Origin: Carya illinoinensis
Taxonomy: Eukaryota > Streptophyta > Magnoliopsida > Fagales > Juglandaceae
Direction: 5' to 3'
DNA: 64,000 bases
Assembly (NCBI RefSeq): GCF_018687715.1
Contig: NC_056766.1
Location: forward strand, 40,147,433 to 40,211,432
A program made the translations under genes and the position numbers. This document shows, piece by piece, positions 33,301-44,769 of this stretch. Under the pieces are notes generated by a model. The model ran no database searches, had not been told where the DNA came from, and was given only the letters and a program-made list of their open reading frames with translations. Each line of letters begins with the position of its first letter. Position 1 is the first letter of the stretch.

Positions 33301-35388
33301 GCCCGTGCATGACTGCGAGCTGCCGTCGGTGGCAGATCTGAGGGACAAATGAGAGGAAAGAGATGTAAAAAGAGAGACCATCTGTGCCAGGGAAAAGAAA
33401 GGGACTACAGGCCTCGGGCTTGGGGAGGAGGAAGCACTTGGTGGTGGAAGAGACCAGATAAGACCAGATGGGCGTAGGATTATTTTTGAAATTTTATTTT
33501 CGAAGGAGTTTTTTTTTTTTGTTGAAAGGGAGTTTTTTTTTTTTTTTGACTTTCTCGGTTGCATTTGTTGTTTGGGTAGGTTTATTTCACCATCTCGTGT
33601 GTATTAAGGAACTCTGTTTGGGTGTTTTTTTTTTCTGATGGCATATTATTGGGTTTCTCGGTTGGATCTGTTGTTTGGTGGAGGAACTTTTTTTTCTTAT
33701 GGTTATTTTTCTGTTGGATCTATTGTTTATTGGCTCTGAAGGTGAGGAACAACTGGGCTTTCTTTTTTTACTCTTAACTGTGTTTTTTTTTTTGTGTTCT
33801 CAGAACATACGAAGAAATCAGAAGAAATCACGACATATGCATATGCAAATCATCTAATTACACACTGTAACAACATTCATACAATAGAATTCATCATTGC
33901 AATACTGAGAGAAACAACAAGAACATACCTAGAATTGCTGAGATTCACGATTAACTTCGTCCAGGATATTTTTTTTAAAAGGTTAGAATACGGAGAATAG
34001 ATAGTTGAAGATACGGAATGAAAGAAATATTGACATTTAAATTTCAATCCGATTGTATTTTATCAGACAAAGTGATAAGCTTTAACTGTAAAAAGACATT
34101 AAAATAAAGTCGGCGAATCAAAACGACACCAAAGACAACAAACTGGACAATAAAATTAAGGGGCAAAACTGGAAATAAAACAGGAAAAGCTAAATAAGTT
34201 GGTGGGAATGGAGAAAAACCAAAAGAACAATCGGTAGAATAAAAGTAGAATGCAAATAACCGTAATTGACAAATAAAACTAAGGATAAAATTGGAAATAA
34301 AAATGTTAGACGAAAATACTATTCTTAAGCGATTCACACTTTATATATTAGTATAGATATATTTTTTTTAATAAAAAAACAAATAAATCTAATATAAAAG
34401 TTACTTTCCTCTTAACCATATTTATTCTCAAGGAAGATGCTACACTCACAAAAGCTTCTTACAAAAGATTTTTTCCGACTGACATGTCCTTAACGTGGCA
34501 TGCCACTTGAGTTAAGAAAAAAAATATTAAAAAATAATAAACACACAAAACAAGACAAAGATAAAGCAAATAACCCATCCTTTTCCAGGCCCCCTCATTT
34601 CTAATAAAGTTACAGTGTCTATCACGCCACCTCCAGTACTCACCGGCATATCTCTATTTTCGGCACCGTGCTCTGGTAAACCATTTCCCGCCGATCTTGC
34701 TTTTCCCCTCTTCTAAGCCGTAATTTTTCTTCTATATTTTTCTGTATTTTTACTCAAATGTTAGGGTTTTAATCTATAAATATTAAGAAAAATCAAGTAC
34801 TCATAGACATAAAATCTGTTTATAAACACAAACTTACCAAAAAATAAATAAGAAAAAAGGATAATTTTTTCATTGTTGATAATGGTCTGTTTGGCTTCTT
34901 TATCTTATTTCACAGCATGTTGTTCATCATCTTTAGAAAATATATATATATATATATATATTGAACATTTCACTCGTTATTGGTCACTGATATTTTTGGT
35001 CACTCGCCGGCATTAACCCATATACAATTGTTTACCTAATTTGTTTACAATTTATTATTGAATTGTTTTTATATATATGTTTTTGCTTTTTTTTTTTCTA
35101 GAGTAAAAGAGATAAGAAGAGGGAGATTGGAGAAAAAATTTTTAGGCTTGAAGATGAGAGAGATTAGAGAAAAAAATTTCAAACTTGAAGATGAAGATTT
35201 TCTGGATTCTAGGATGGAAATGAGGGAGATTGAAAAAAAAGAATTTCAGATTTCATAGATGACGAAGATGAGAGAGACCAGCACTTTTCAGTTGTTATTT
35301 GATTTTATATTTTTATATCCACCTATCAGCAGCCAGCTCAGTCGGTGGAGAGTTTTCGGTAAAAAATTTCTGTGGACATAGCATTTCC
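33301..35388. other. Spacer with low-complexity tracts, no gene seen
   Basis: It contains T-runs (33507-33550), a purine-rich stretch at 35100-35260 with a repeated GAGAGATTAGAGAAAAAA-like motif, and a (TA)n at 34945-34962. An AT-rich end ACTTTATATATTAGTATAGA at 34333 resembles the terminus of a DNA transposon, but I could not pair it. No domain is recognised. Confidence 0.35.
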
Positions 35389-35391
35389 TTA

Positions 35392-35612
35392 GGCCCCGTT
35401 TGGTTATACAGATGAGATAAGATGAGATGAGATGTTTTAAATAGTAATAAATAAAATATTGTTATAATATAATTTTTTAATATTAATTTTGTATTGGGAT
35501 TTGAAAAAGTTAGATTGTTTATTATATTTTATATTGAGATTTGAAAAAGGTGTAATGATGAGTTGAGATGAGATGAGATGAGATTTTTGGTTTTGGCTAA
35601 ACAAACAAGGCC
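35392..35612. mobile_element. Tourist-like (PIF/Harbinger) MITE, 221 bp
   Basis: Ends: GGCCCCGTTTGGTTATAC on the left, GGCCTTGTTTGTTTAGCC on the right (reverse complement). TTA flanks both sides (35389-35391 and 35613-35615), which is the 3-bp duplication of the PIF/Harbinger superfamily. Subterminal GATGAGATGAGATG words occur at both ends. It lies about 270 bp upstream of the TOM7 start, in its promoter region. Confidence 0.85.
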
Positions 35613-35791
35613 TTATTCTCAAACGTAATCCATTTAAAATGAAAGGAGCAGATTATTTCAGTTTTTAAACAAGTGGACCCCATAGGTTCCGAAATCTCTT
35701 TCTGATTTTGATCGACGGCTGTGAGTGCACTGATCAGAGTCCAGACTCAACTGGGACATTTGTGAGGTTGATTAAAAAAAAAAAAAAATCT

Positions 35792-35807
35792 CTATAATTA
35801 GGGTTTT
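35792..35807 (+). promoter_or_regulatory. TATA-like word and telo-box before TOM7
   Basis: CTATAATTAGGGTTTT combines a TATA-like word (35792-35798) with a telo-box complement, AGGGTTTT (35800-35807). The latter is typical of plant genes for ribosomal and mitochondrial housekeeping proteins. It lies 80-95 bp before the ATG. Confidence 0.5.
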
Positions 35808-35885
35808 AGATCTCACCAAAACAAAAGGCCACCAGAAGAGAGACTCCGAGAGAAGAGTTGAGGGTAAAAAAAAAAAAAAAAATCA

Positions 35886-36110
35886 ATGGCGTCTAGGGTT
35901 TCACTTAAGAGCAAGGGCAAGGCTAGCGGCAAGGGGTCCAAGGCTTCGGCGGAGGAAAAGTCCACAGCGCAGAGTCTGAAGGAGTGGAGCACGTGGGCCG
36001 TGAAGAAGGCCAAGGTCATCACCCACTACGGCTTCATTCCTCTGATCATCATCATCGGCATGAACTCGGAGCCAAAACCTCAACTTTCTCAGCTCCTTAG
36101 CCCCGTCTGA
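35886..36110 (+). CDS. TOM7: TOM7, mitochondrial outer-membrane import receptor subunit
   Basis: A single-exon frame of 74 residues. TOM7 is a small subunit of the translocase of the outer mitochondrial membrane that modulates assembly of the TOM40 pore. The N-terminal half is Lys/Ser/Gly-rich and faces the cytosol ([13 protein letters not shown]). [20 protein letters not shown] leads into the single membrane segment (about 47-60, [10 protein letters not shown]). The tail [17 protein letters not shown] is the diagnostic plant TOM7 ending. The length equals the usual 72-77 residues, and plant TOM7 genes are typically intronless. The ATG follows a poly-A leader and a telo-box. The antisense frames over it are shadows. 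Confidence 0.95.
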   Translation: MASRVSLKSKGKASGKGSKASAEEKSTAQSLKEWSTWAVKKAKVITHYGFIPLIIIIGMNSEPKPQLSQLLSPV

Positions 36111-38919
36111 TCTTAAATCCTCCGTCTTATGCAATACCCAGATCCAGATTCGGGCTCGTCTTTCGTGGGTCGGTGCCTATTTGTTGAATCTACTTTGCCT
36201 GAGTTCGGTTTTTATGTTATGTTTTCAGTTTATGTTTGTTTACTTGCGTTTGGATAGCGGGAAAAGTCTAGGGAATAGAAAATAAAAATTAGTGTTGAAT
36301 TTTGAATCTATTATACTGACTTTTGGATATTTCCTGATGTGGTTTAAACGGTTAATATCTGCCGCTAAATTATAATTTTCGATTATGTTTATAATTTACT
36401 AGATAAAGTAACTTCCTATGGTCAAGATTTTTCTTTGATAATTTACTTTTCCTCGTTCTTCTGTTTGGTTGCTGCGTGAATGTTTTTCTGTATAATCTGA
36501 TTACTTCCATGGCCGGATTAAAGGACTTGATGTTATTGATGATTTCCAAGATGATTGAAGTTTGTTTGGTTTTGGATTTATTTGATATTTTATTCCCTCC
36601 TATATGACTTGTTGACTCTCATCAATTTGAATAATAACCATATGGGAAAATTAGTTATCTTTTATGGAATTACAATGAATCACTGTTAACCTCTGTTTGG
36701 TATTGAATTAAGCCTGGAAAAGTTAGCGACAGACCCAACTCCCAAGCCGTTTCCATTATATAGACCTGTTGTATATTTTCTCTTGCCCCTGCTTGGTTCA
36801 TGAGAAAATGCGGAAAGAACATTGAAGTTTGAAACTTTTTCCATTGTTTTTTTAAGTTTGAGAAGACCAATATATCTCTGAACTTTTTTGGCTTCCTGGA
36901 AAATCTAGACTACCATAATGATATGTTTGATTTCTGAAGTTAACGAGAATGGAACAGTACTATCTTTGGTTTATTTTGAAGGTTAATTTCATTCATATAT
37001 ACAATTAACAATGAACCATATTAAAAAATTTTCAAGTCAAGTGGTTAGTGAGAATACCTCACTACTATTCACAGAGTATCTGAAATTACCTCACTACCCA
37101 AACACAACCTAAGGACATATGGGGTTTGATTCCATGTTAAGAGTTTCCTTGGATTACTCATTACCTAGTACATGATTTTGGTTGGTAGGGTCGTGAGTCC
37201 TGGATTTCCCATCCAGCAATTGATTCAAAAAGCCCTATCTTGATGATGGTCTATATTTGAAGAAATCTACATTTTTTTGGGGGTTTGTATTTACTTTCAG
37301 ACCTTAGATGGAGTTCATTGACAGTAATATTGTCACTTTTTCTTGATGATTTTTTTTTTCTCTGAAACATTTGAGTCTTGAATATACCTTGAGACTCTAT
37401 CTGGTTGCCTATTTTAAAAGAGGTTATGCTATATACATCTTTAGCTCACTTCTATTACGCTATACTAAAAGTGACATTTCCTATCAAGTCTTGAAATTAT
37501 TATTTTGGAGAACAAAAATTGATCTAATAATTGATGGCCAGTGTCACGTCAACACAGTGTGATGTGAGTAAGGTATGGTTGAGAGTGTAGCATGACTCTT
37601 TTAAAAGTTACGGATACATGTTTTTTAAGTCAGAACTATAACTGGAAAAACACGTATACTTTCCATCTGATGTATGCTTTTTAGCGTATTTTTAAACCCC
37701 TTTTGGTCTCTTCACTTAGAACTAATGATTGTGACGATGGTTACCAACTCACCTCGCCCTGCATTTGATGGGTTGGAGAATGGATAAACAGATAAACAAA
37801 AAGCTTGAAGAAGTTTTGGGTTTGTGACTCGTGAGCTGTGTTGTTCAATGCACCGACTTGATAATAGAATGACAATGTAGCATTTGAGAAGTGTTTTTAT
37901 TCTAGTTCTTGCAAAGATGTAGCCTTGCATGTAGAATGAATCCCATGAAGAATTTTTGCTATTGCTATCCACTTAGTAGTGAGTCAATTCATTTGACATT
38001 TGCTATGGGATTAACATGTTAAATCTTCCACCAAGCCTTTGGATACATAACTCAAGAATCAAAATCCTACTTTGAATAAAAAGATTTATTGATAGAGTGA
38101 CATAGCTTATTTATAAAAAATAAAAAATAAAAATGTCGCATTGCATTGTACATTAATGTGGCACTTTAAGAAAAATCACATCGAACCACTGGTTTGGAAA
38201 CTTGAAATAAAATCTAATGCTTGTTTGAAGTACAATTGAAAATGTAATTTTTGGGGTACAGCAAGGTAAATCTACATCATTAACTAGCAAAGCAATTACT
38301 TGAACTGTAATAACTCTTAACGTATGTTGAATAACTTTGATTTCTGGGAAGCTGTCAAAATGTATCGATCCCTCAGTCGATGTGTGCATGGAATTGTGTA
38401 TTGGGAAGCATCCAATAATGTTATTGGAAGCATACCCATTACAGCTGTACCTCTGTCTTTTAGATTTTCATAATGACAAAGATCCTCAATTTTAAGTTGT
38501 TTATAGTTGAACTTTGTTCGTTGGCAACTTTCCACAACGATTTAGATAGTAAAACTATTATACATTGTGAATTAAATTCATTCGTGTAAAATATAACATT
38601 TTAAATCATTTTCTATTTATAAATAACACATCCTGTTGGTGTGTATTTTTTCGTCAAGGCTGGATATCAACAATACGGTCAAATGCCCAGCGGTGGTATT
38701 TAGATGGAGATACGATACTTGAGTATTCACCCATGGTTCAAACAGTATTAAAGCGCAAAACATGTAAATAAAAAGAAATACTGAGATTTATATAATTTGC
38801 ACTAAAATGCTACCTCCACAAACCTTTTAGAGATGAAATTCACTATATTTATAATTTTATAGTTTATTATGGCTTCACTTTACTCTCGATGTAATAGTGA
38901 AAAATGAAAAAACTTTAAT
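36111..38919. other. TOM7 3' region and spacer, no further gene seen
   Basis: The sequence downstream of the stop is T-rich, as a 3' UTR and spacer would be. A short stretch near 37050-37110 (ACTACCCAAACACAACCTAAGG) resembles the terminus of a MITE. I find no conserved protein motif in any frame; the open frames are short and have no recognisable domain. Confidence 0.4.
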
Positions 38920-39859
38920 TGTAAGTGATTTTGCATATCAATACGTGTATTTATTTAATGTGATTAATTAGAAAGTAAATCTCATTAAAAATAGTACTAA
39001 TTTGAATTTTAAATATTAAGACATCAATATTGATACGTAAATTTGTTTATACGTAATAAAATTCAGTGAAAAATAAAAGTTGAAAAAGGTGTCGTTTGGT
39101 TGTGTAGAAGTTGAAAGGCAGGAGAGACAGTCACCCTATGTAAAGTTTCTTCCCTTTTATCTATCTTGTCTCTTCCCTTTGAACTTGAGCCTTTATTTTA
39201 TTTTAGAGAAATGATATTTGTAGTCGTGGTTGTGCAAGCGGCGTGCAGTCGTTTTGAAAAAAATGAATTAATATGGGACCCACATGAAAAAAAATTAACT
39301 TTTTAATCGTGGACTCCACTTTTTTTCAAAGCGATTACACGTCGTTTGCAATTTCACGACTGTATATAGCATTGCTCTTTATTTTATGGCACCGCCTAAC
39401 TTTGTAGCTGCTGCCCACTTCATTTATGTTCATTTCAGCTTTTTACTTGTCATACCACTAGCTATTGAGATCATTTAGACATCTATTTATAAGTAATTCT
39501 GCATATTAATACATGTATTAATCTAATGTAATTAATTAGAAAATAAATTTTATTAAAAATAATATTAATTTAAATTTTAAATATTAAGACATCAATATTG
39601 ATATACGAATTTATTTATATAAGTAGCAAAACTCGTAAAAAATAAAAGTTGAAAAAGGTGTTTGTGTAGAAGTTGAAAGGCAAGAGAGACCACCCTATGT
39701 AAAGTTTCTTCCCTTTCATCTATCTCGTTTCTTCCCTTTGAATTTAAGCCTTTATTTTATTTTATGGCACCACCTAACTTTGTAGCTGCTGCCCACTTCA
39801 TTTATGTTCATTTCAGCTTTTTACTTGTCATACCACTAGCTCTCGCGATCGTTTAGAAC
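38920..39859 (+). repeat. Tandem duplication, one arm carrying a MITE and the other empty
   Basis: Arm 1 (38920-39477) and arm 2 (39488-39859) share a MITE-like start (ATTAGAAA(G/A)TAAAT). They also share TAAAAGTTGAAAAAGGTGT, CACCCTATGTAAAGTTTCTT and TTTGTAGCTGCTGCCCACTT. They differ mainly by a 172-bp element plus 9-bp duplication present only in arm 1. Arm 2 therefore preserves the pre-insertion sequence. Confidence 0.9.
39206..39377. mobile_element. Intact Mutator-type foldback MITE, 172 bp
   Basis: The target duplication TTTATTTTA is perfect (39197-39205 and 39378-39386). The empty site in arm 2 of the tandem duplication confirms the borders. The inverted ends extend about 60 bp: GAGAAATGATATTTGTAGTC on the left, GAGCAATGCTATATACAGTC on the right (reverse complement). 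It is the same family as the MITE split by the Copia element and is related to the copy at 56290-56501. Confidence 0.92.
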
Positions 39860-41952
39860 TAAAAAATATTTCAAAATATATATAAATAATAGTAAAATAA
39901 TTTAAAATTAAATATTTGATTTGATTTTAAAAAAGAAGAGAGAAAATTTTAAATAAAAATATTATAAAGTTAAAAAATTATTTAAATATTATTTTTTAAT
40001 ATTATTTTTTATTTTAAAATTTGAAAAAAGTTATATTATTTTTTATATTTTATTTTAAAGTTTGGAAAAATTATAATAATTAAGTAATTAAGTAATTAAT
40101 TAGATGAAAAATTTAAAATTAAAAAAATATTTTATGTTTAAGTTATATTTGAGAAAAAAATATATATAAAAATAACTAAGAAGACCTTGGTGTCCAAACT
40201 AGCCTTTAAGGCTTAATTTGTTTTCGCAGATAAGATGAGTTGAAATAAAAATTGAAAGTTGGATAAAATATTATTATAATATATTTTTTTAATATTATTA
40301 TTTTATTTTTATTTCATTATCAATAATGATAAATGTGTCACATCTTATATAACAAAATAAAAATACGATAAAAATATGGTATATAATATTACACAAACTA
40401 GAATGGTGAGATTGTAATTCTATTTTTAATGAAAATTGATAAAAAAAAATTATAATTTTTGCACAACCCTATTTTAGATTGAGGATATTTTTATAAAATA
40501 GAGTCATAAAGATATTATTTGTTTATATAAATTTCATCTATTTAAAAAAGAATTATAAAAGAGTTGTCTCTCTCTCTCTCTGGTTTTTAAGTTGTGCTTC
40601 TATCAATACTCCTTTTTAATTTCTTTTTTAAAAATTAAAAAAGTAACAAATATACCATATTTAGAGTGTTTTTGTCTGCAATTCGAGATAGCAGACACAC
40701 CCTCGAGTGATGGAGTTGGATTTGATTTGAAATTTGAATTATAAGTTTATAATTAATTTTTCTTATAAATAAAATTATGTCATGAAGAATATATATAGTA
40801 CGCGAGCTTGAAAATATAACTTTTAATAATACCATTATTCGTCTCAACTTTTGTCAAATAACAGGATGAGAGATATTTGGCAACTTGATATAAATATAGA
40901 ATACGACAGATATAAAATATTTTAAAGAGCAACTACTTCAACCATATCAAATAATAAATATATTTTGTAGCCTTGAACAAAATATTTTGGGAAAGAAAAA
41001 ACCCTAACACAGCCAAAAGCTCTTTCAACCTTTTTTCTCTAGAGTCTTGCCTCCAGCCAAAACAGGCAAATGAAGGGTGGTCAGCTCCTCCCTCCCTCCT
41101 CCCATCTGTTTAGACAAGACAATGCGTAATTCTTTTTCCAATTTTTTGTTATGTTTTCCGTCTAAAGTATAGCAAAACACCAATCTGCTGTTCTCTAGAT
41201 TCCCAAGCTCTGATTCTTCAAACGGATAAAAAGTTTTGTCAAACGGAGCGGCACGTGAGTCACACGTGAGTCAAAGTGTACGTGAGTTCCATGCACTGCA
41301 ACATGGGGAAGCTCATGTTATCACCACGCGAGACATTTCTGGGACTAGGGCTCTTGGTTTCTTCAGACCCTACCAACTATTACACTTTTAGGGTAGCGCG
41401 TGTCCCTCATGTGCCACCACAATCTATATCTTAATGATTTTTGTTATTTGTTTTTGTTTAGATAAAAATAAAAAAAGAACTAATTTCTTAGACAGTTTGT
41501 CTATAGGATGAAAGTCCTCTCCTCCTCTTGAGAGTGAGGTTTAGAAGCCCTCTCCTCCTCTAGAGGGTGGGGATTAAGACCATATAGAAATTAACACCAT
41601 ACTAGTCACAAAAGAATTTGTGTATTGGGAGATTCCTAATTGTGAGTAGTTGACTTGTAATTGTATCATATCACATCTATAATTTCGCTTTTATGAATGA
41701 ATGAAGTCTACAAAAAAAAGAAAGAAAGAATAAACATGATAGAATTTAGATAGAATGAGTGACATTTTTCTATAGATGGACGACGACATCATCATGCCAT
41801 GGGTTAGAACAATCAAAACCATGACAGGTTTGCCTATTGATATCAATGTCGTGGGTCTAAGTCTACTCATAGATGGACCATGACACCATCATGCACCCAG
41901 ATCGACCAAGGGATGGATCACAGAGTCAACATAGGTTCAAATCAACTAATGG
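39860..41952. other. AT-rich spacer, then a C/G-richer stretch without a clear gene
   Basis: 39880-40350 is very AT-rich, with partial similarity to the Tourist-like MITE (AGATAAGATGAGTTGAAATA near 40230). A short (CT)n lies at 40566-40580. Around 41000-41400 there is an AAACCCTA telo-box-like word and G-box cores (CACGTGAG), suggesting a former promoter, but no frame follows. 41500-41590 holds a short CTCTCCTCCTCT repeat. Confidence 0.35.
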
Positions 41953-42800
41953 ATGGACCATCTTGCTGAGGTAAGGGGCATTTTTCCTTTCATGGTGATC
42001 ATCGAAGTGACGAGCACTTTTTATTTCCACGATGCTTGCCTAGATGGTGAGCTTCAGGCTCTTTTCACGGTGCTTGCCAAGAGTGTAAGCACTTTGCATA
42101 TAATGCTCACCTGTGTGGCAAACACTTTACTATTCATGGTGCTCGCCTGGGGTGCGAGAATTTTCCTTTTACTCAATGCTCGCAAAGGTGGCAAGCATTT
42201 TTGCTCATGCATTGCTCGCCTAGTTGGAGAGCACTTTTAATATCTACGGTGCTCACCTTTCCCTCTCCATGAGTCGAGATAACAAGCTTTATGCTCATTC
42301 ACGATACTCTATTGATGAGCATTTTGCTTCATCCAGGGTACTTGCCAAGGTGACTAGCATTTTTGCTCCAACAACACTTATCTTGGTGTCAAGCACTTCT
42401 GTTTTCCACAATAATCGCCTAGCTCTTTCCACAATGCTAAGATGGCAAGCTTCATGCTCATTCATGGTACTTGCGAGATGATAGACACTTTGCCTTCCCA
42501 TAGAGTAGCAAGCCCTTTTGCTCTCATGGTACTCGCCTAGTGGGTGAGCAGTTTACATCTCCATCAATTAAGTTGGCAAGCTTCATTCTACTTCATGGTG
42601 CTCAATGAGGTGAGAAGCATTGTACTTCATCCAGGATGCTCACCGAGGTGATGATAACTTTTGCTCCACGGTGCTCACTTGGGTGGCAAGCAATTTTGCT
42701 CTCCAGGGTGCTTGCTCGTGGTGCAAGCACTTTGCCTCCCGTAGTGCTCGTCCGGGTGGCGAGCACTTTACTGTTTATGGTCACTTTTGCTCTCTTGAAG
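41953..42800 (+). repeat. Degenerate tandem repeat of about 45-60 bp with a hairpin core
   Basis: The motif GGTGCTCGCC...GGTGGCGAGCACTTT(T) recurs at least ten times in diverged form: 42067 TGCTTGCCAAGAGTG, 42141 GTGCTCGCCTGGGGTGCGAG, 42205 TTGCTCGCCTAGTTGG, 42529 GTACTCGCC, 42673 GTGCTCACTTGGGTGGCAAG, and 42743 GTGCTCGTCCGGGTGGCGAG. Each unit is internally self-complementary (GCTCGCC with GGCGAGC). The frames across it (95, 85, 114 aa) are repeat translations. Confidence 0.8.
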
Positions 42801-43934
42801 GCCCTGATAAAATGTTTAATCAAATGCCTCTCATGAGCAAAAATAAGGTTTGGTTCATGATTGTGAGTTTTACCCTTAACAAATTTAATTGAAACAATCT
42901 GACAAAGTATGTAATATCCTACATAAAATTGCAGATAATGATACAAGTTAGTATCAGCTTCGTAATAAATGGGCTGAGAATTATATTCTACATAATATTA
43001 TTCATGAAGGTTATAGAAAGACATAAGGTAAAAAAGATGGTGGCATTTCTATTACATTTTTTCTGTTACTTTTTTTCTCCTTCTACTTAAAGAGGTTAAC
43101 TACTTTGTTTTGAAAGCTTCCATCCAATGAAATGTCTGAACTATTTTATCATAAAATAATTATGTTTTAGTGGATGTTAGCCTGTCTTATTTTATCCTAT
43201 ATCATGCACATGTTCTTTAACTAGCATGTATAAATATAAAAATAATTATTTTTATGTAATTTTTATGCACTTTATTAATATGATTGGTTACATCATTTTT
43301 TTAATATAAAATAACTATTTTAACCAATTACATCAGTAAAATATATAAAAAATACGTAAAAGTGACTGTATATAACAGAACTCAAATATTAAAAATATTA
43401 GAATTGGTTTAAGTAAACTTTTAGGCAAGATTTAGCTAACATGGCCCTTTTCTTTTGGTAATCATTTAAAGTTTGAACTCTATATTGGATTAACTATCTT
43501 ACTTTCTATAATAATAAAATATTTTTATTTTCATTTTCTTTATTTTATCTTCTTTTTTGTGCATATTTTTTATTTGATTTTTAACTTTTCATTTTCATAA
43601 ACTTTGAGAGAAGTGAGAGAACTTCCTATAAGGGATCTCTTTATGACTAAAATATTTTTTAGCTAATATATAAAATAGTAATGTTACTTATCATTCCACT
43701 TACAATCATGCTTTCATCATTTTATGATGTTGTATTAAGTGATTAGAGACTATTTATAATATTTTACTTGTAAATTTATTATTTAATTTAATATTAAAAT
43801 ATGTTAAGAAAATGATGATAAAAATAATAATAAATAATTTTTTAAAAAGTTAATATATCCAAATTTTACCTTATAATAAATAACTCAATATTACCAAAAC
43901 CAGAGCTCAAAGGATACATTGGATAATAATAATA
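42801..43934. other. AT-rich spacer upstream of the MBD gene
   Basis: No recognisable coding sequence. It ends with a short stretch of moderate composition that would contain the promoter of the MBD gene; no clear TATA box was identified. Confidence 0.4.
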
Positions 43935-44113
43935 ATGATATCATTACCTGCCAAGGTCTCCCATTCGTCTCTCTCTCGCTCTCATCGAGGCAGAGGAAAA
44001 GCCCTGCAAGAGAATTTTTATCACCGGACTCTTACGCAAGTCGCAACACTCACCGTACGATCTGCCTATTTCCTTCTCTTCTACCGTTCTGACTCTCTGA
44101 TCCTGATCTCTGT

Positions 44114-44163
<50 letters not shown>

Positions 44164-44769
44164 CGTTTGTTTTTCTCGTGCATTTGTTTTTGTTATGCAT
44201 TTGCGCTTGTGTTGTGGAGAGGCAGATCGGGAATTTGTTCGGTCTGTTCAATTTTTTCTTCTTTATCTCGTTTTTATCGGCAGCCAAATTGACCGTTAAT
44301 GATTCTTGTAGTTATATTTTCGGGCATTTTGATCTGCAAGCTCTCTCTTTTTTCTTATTTTTTGTTTCTTCCACGGCCTTTTGGTAGGCTCTGTTTTGTG
44401 GTCTGAATATTCGGTTGTTAGTGAAGGGAAATTCCATTTGATGAAAAAGCGGAGGGAGAGATCAAACCATTGCATATGTTTATTTCTCATGTGCTGTATA
44501 TAATACGATTTCTCGTTCAATTTTGCTCCCCGTTTATTTTTCTTCATTTTTTAGGTTTCTTTTTTTCCTATGGTTCTTAGGAATTTGTTTCTTTTCTCTT
44601 AATTAATATATGGCGTCTTTTGATTGGTGGCTGGAAATGGATAAACAAAATCAAATTAGGGGTCGTAATTTGAAATGTATCTCTAGCTTGGTTCGTTTCC
44701 ACGGAAGATCTCTTTGCATCTGCTTTGCTCAGTGGTGCTTTCTATGACAGGTTTTTGGGATCTTTTCAG
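43935..44769 (+). promoter_or_regulatory. Presumed 5' UTR and leader intron of the MBD gene, with (CT)n
   Basis: A pyrimidine-rich leader includes (CT)n at 44119-44161. A T-rich stretch follows and ends TTTTCAG directly before ATG 44770, which fits an intron acceptor in the 5' UTR. The matching donor was not fixed (candidates lie after 44190). A 150-codon frame over the leader is compositional. Confidence 0.4.

Noticed and set aside
35813..36134. Antisense frames over TOM7
   Set aside because: TOM7 on the plus strand is unambiguous; these are shadows.
41953..42946. Frames of 66-114 residues
   Set aside because: They follow the degenerate hairpin repeat on both strands, so they are repeat translations.
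43935..44387. 150-residue frame before the MBD gene
   Set aside because: It spans the (CT)n leader and is Leu/Ser low complexity. Better explained as 5' UTR and intron.
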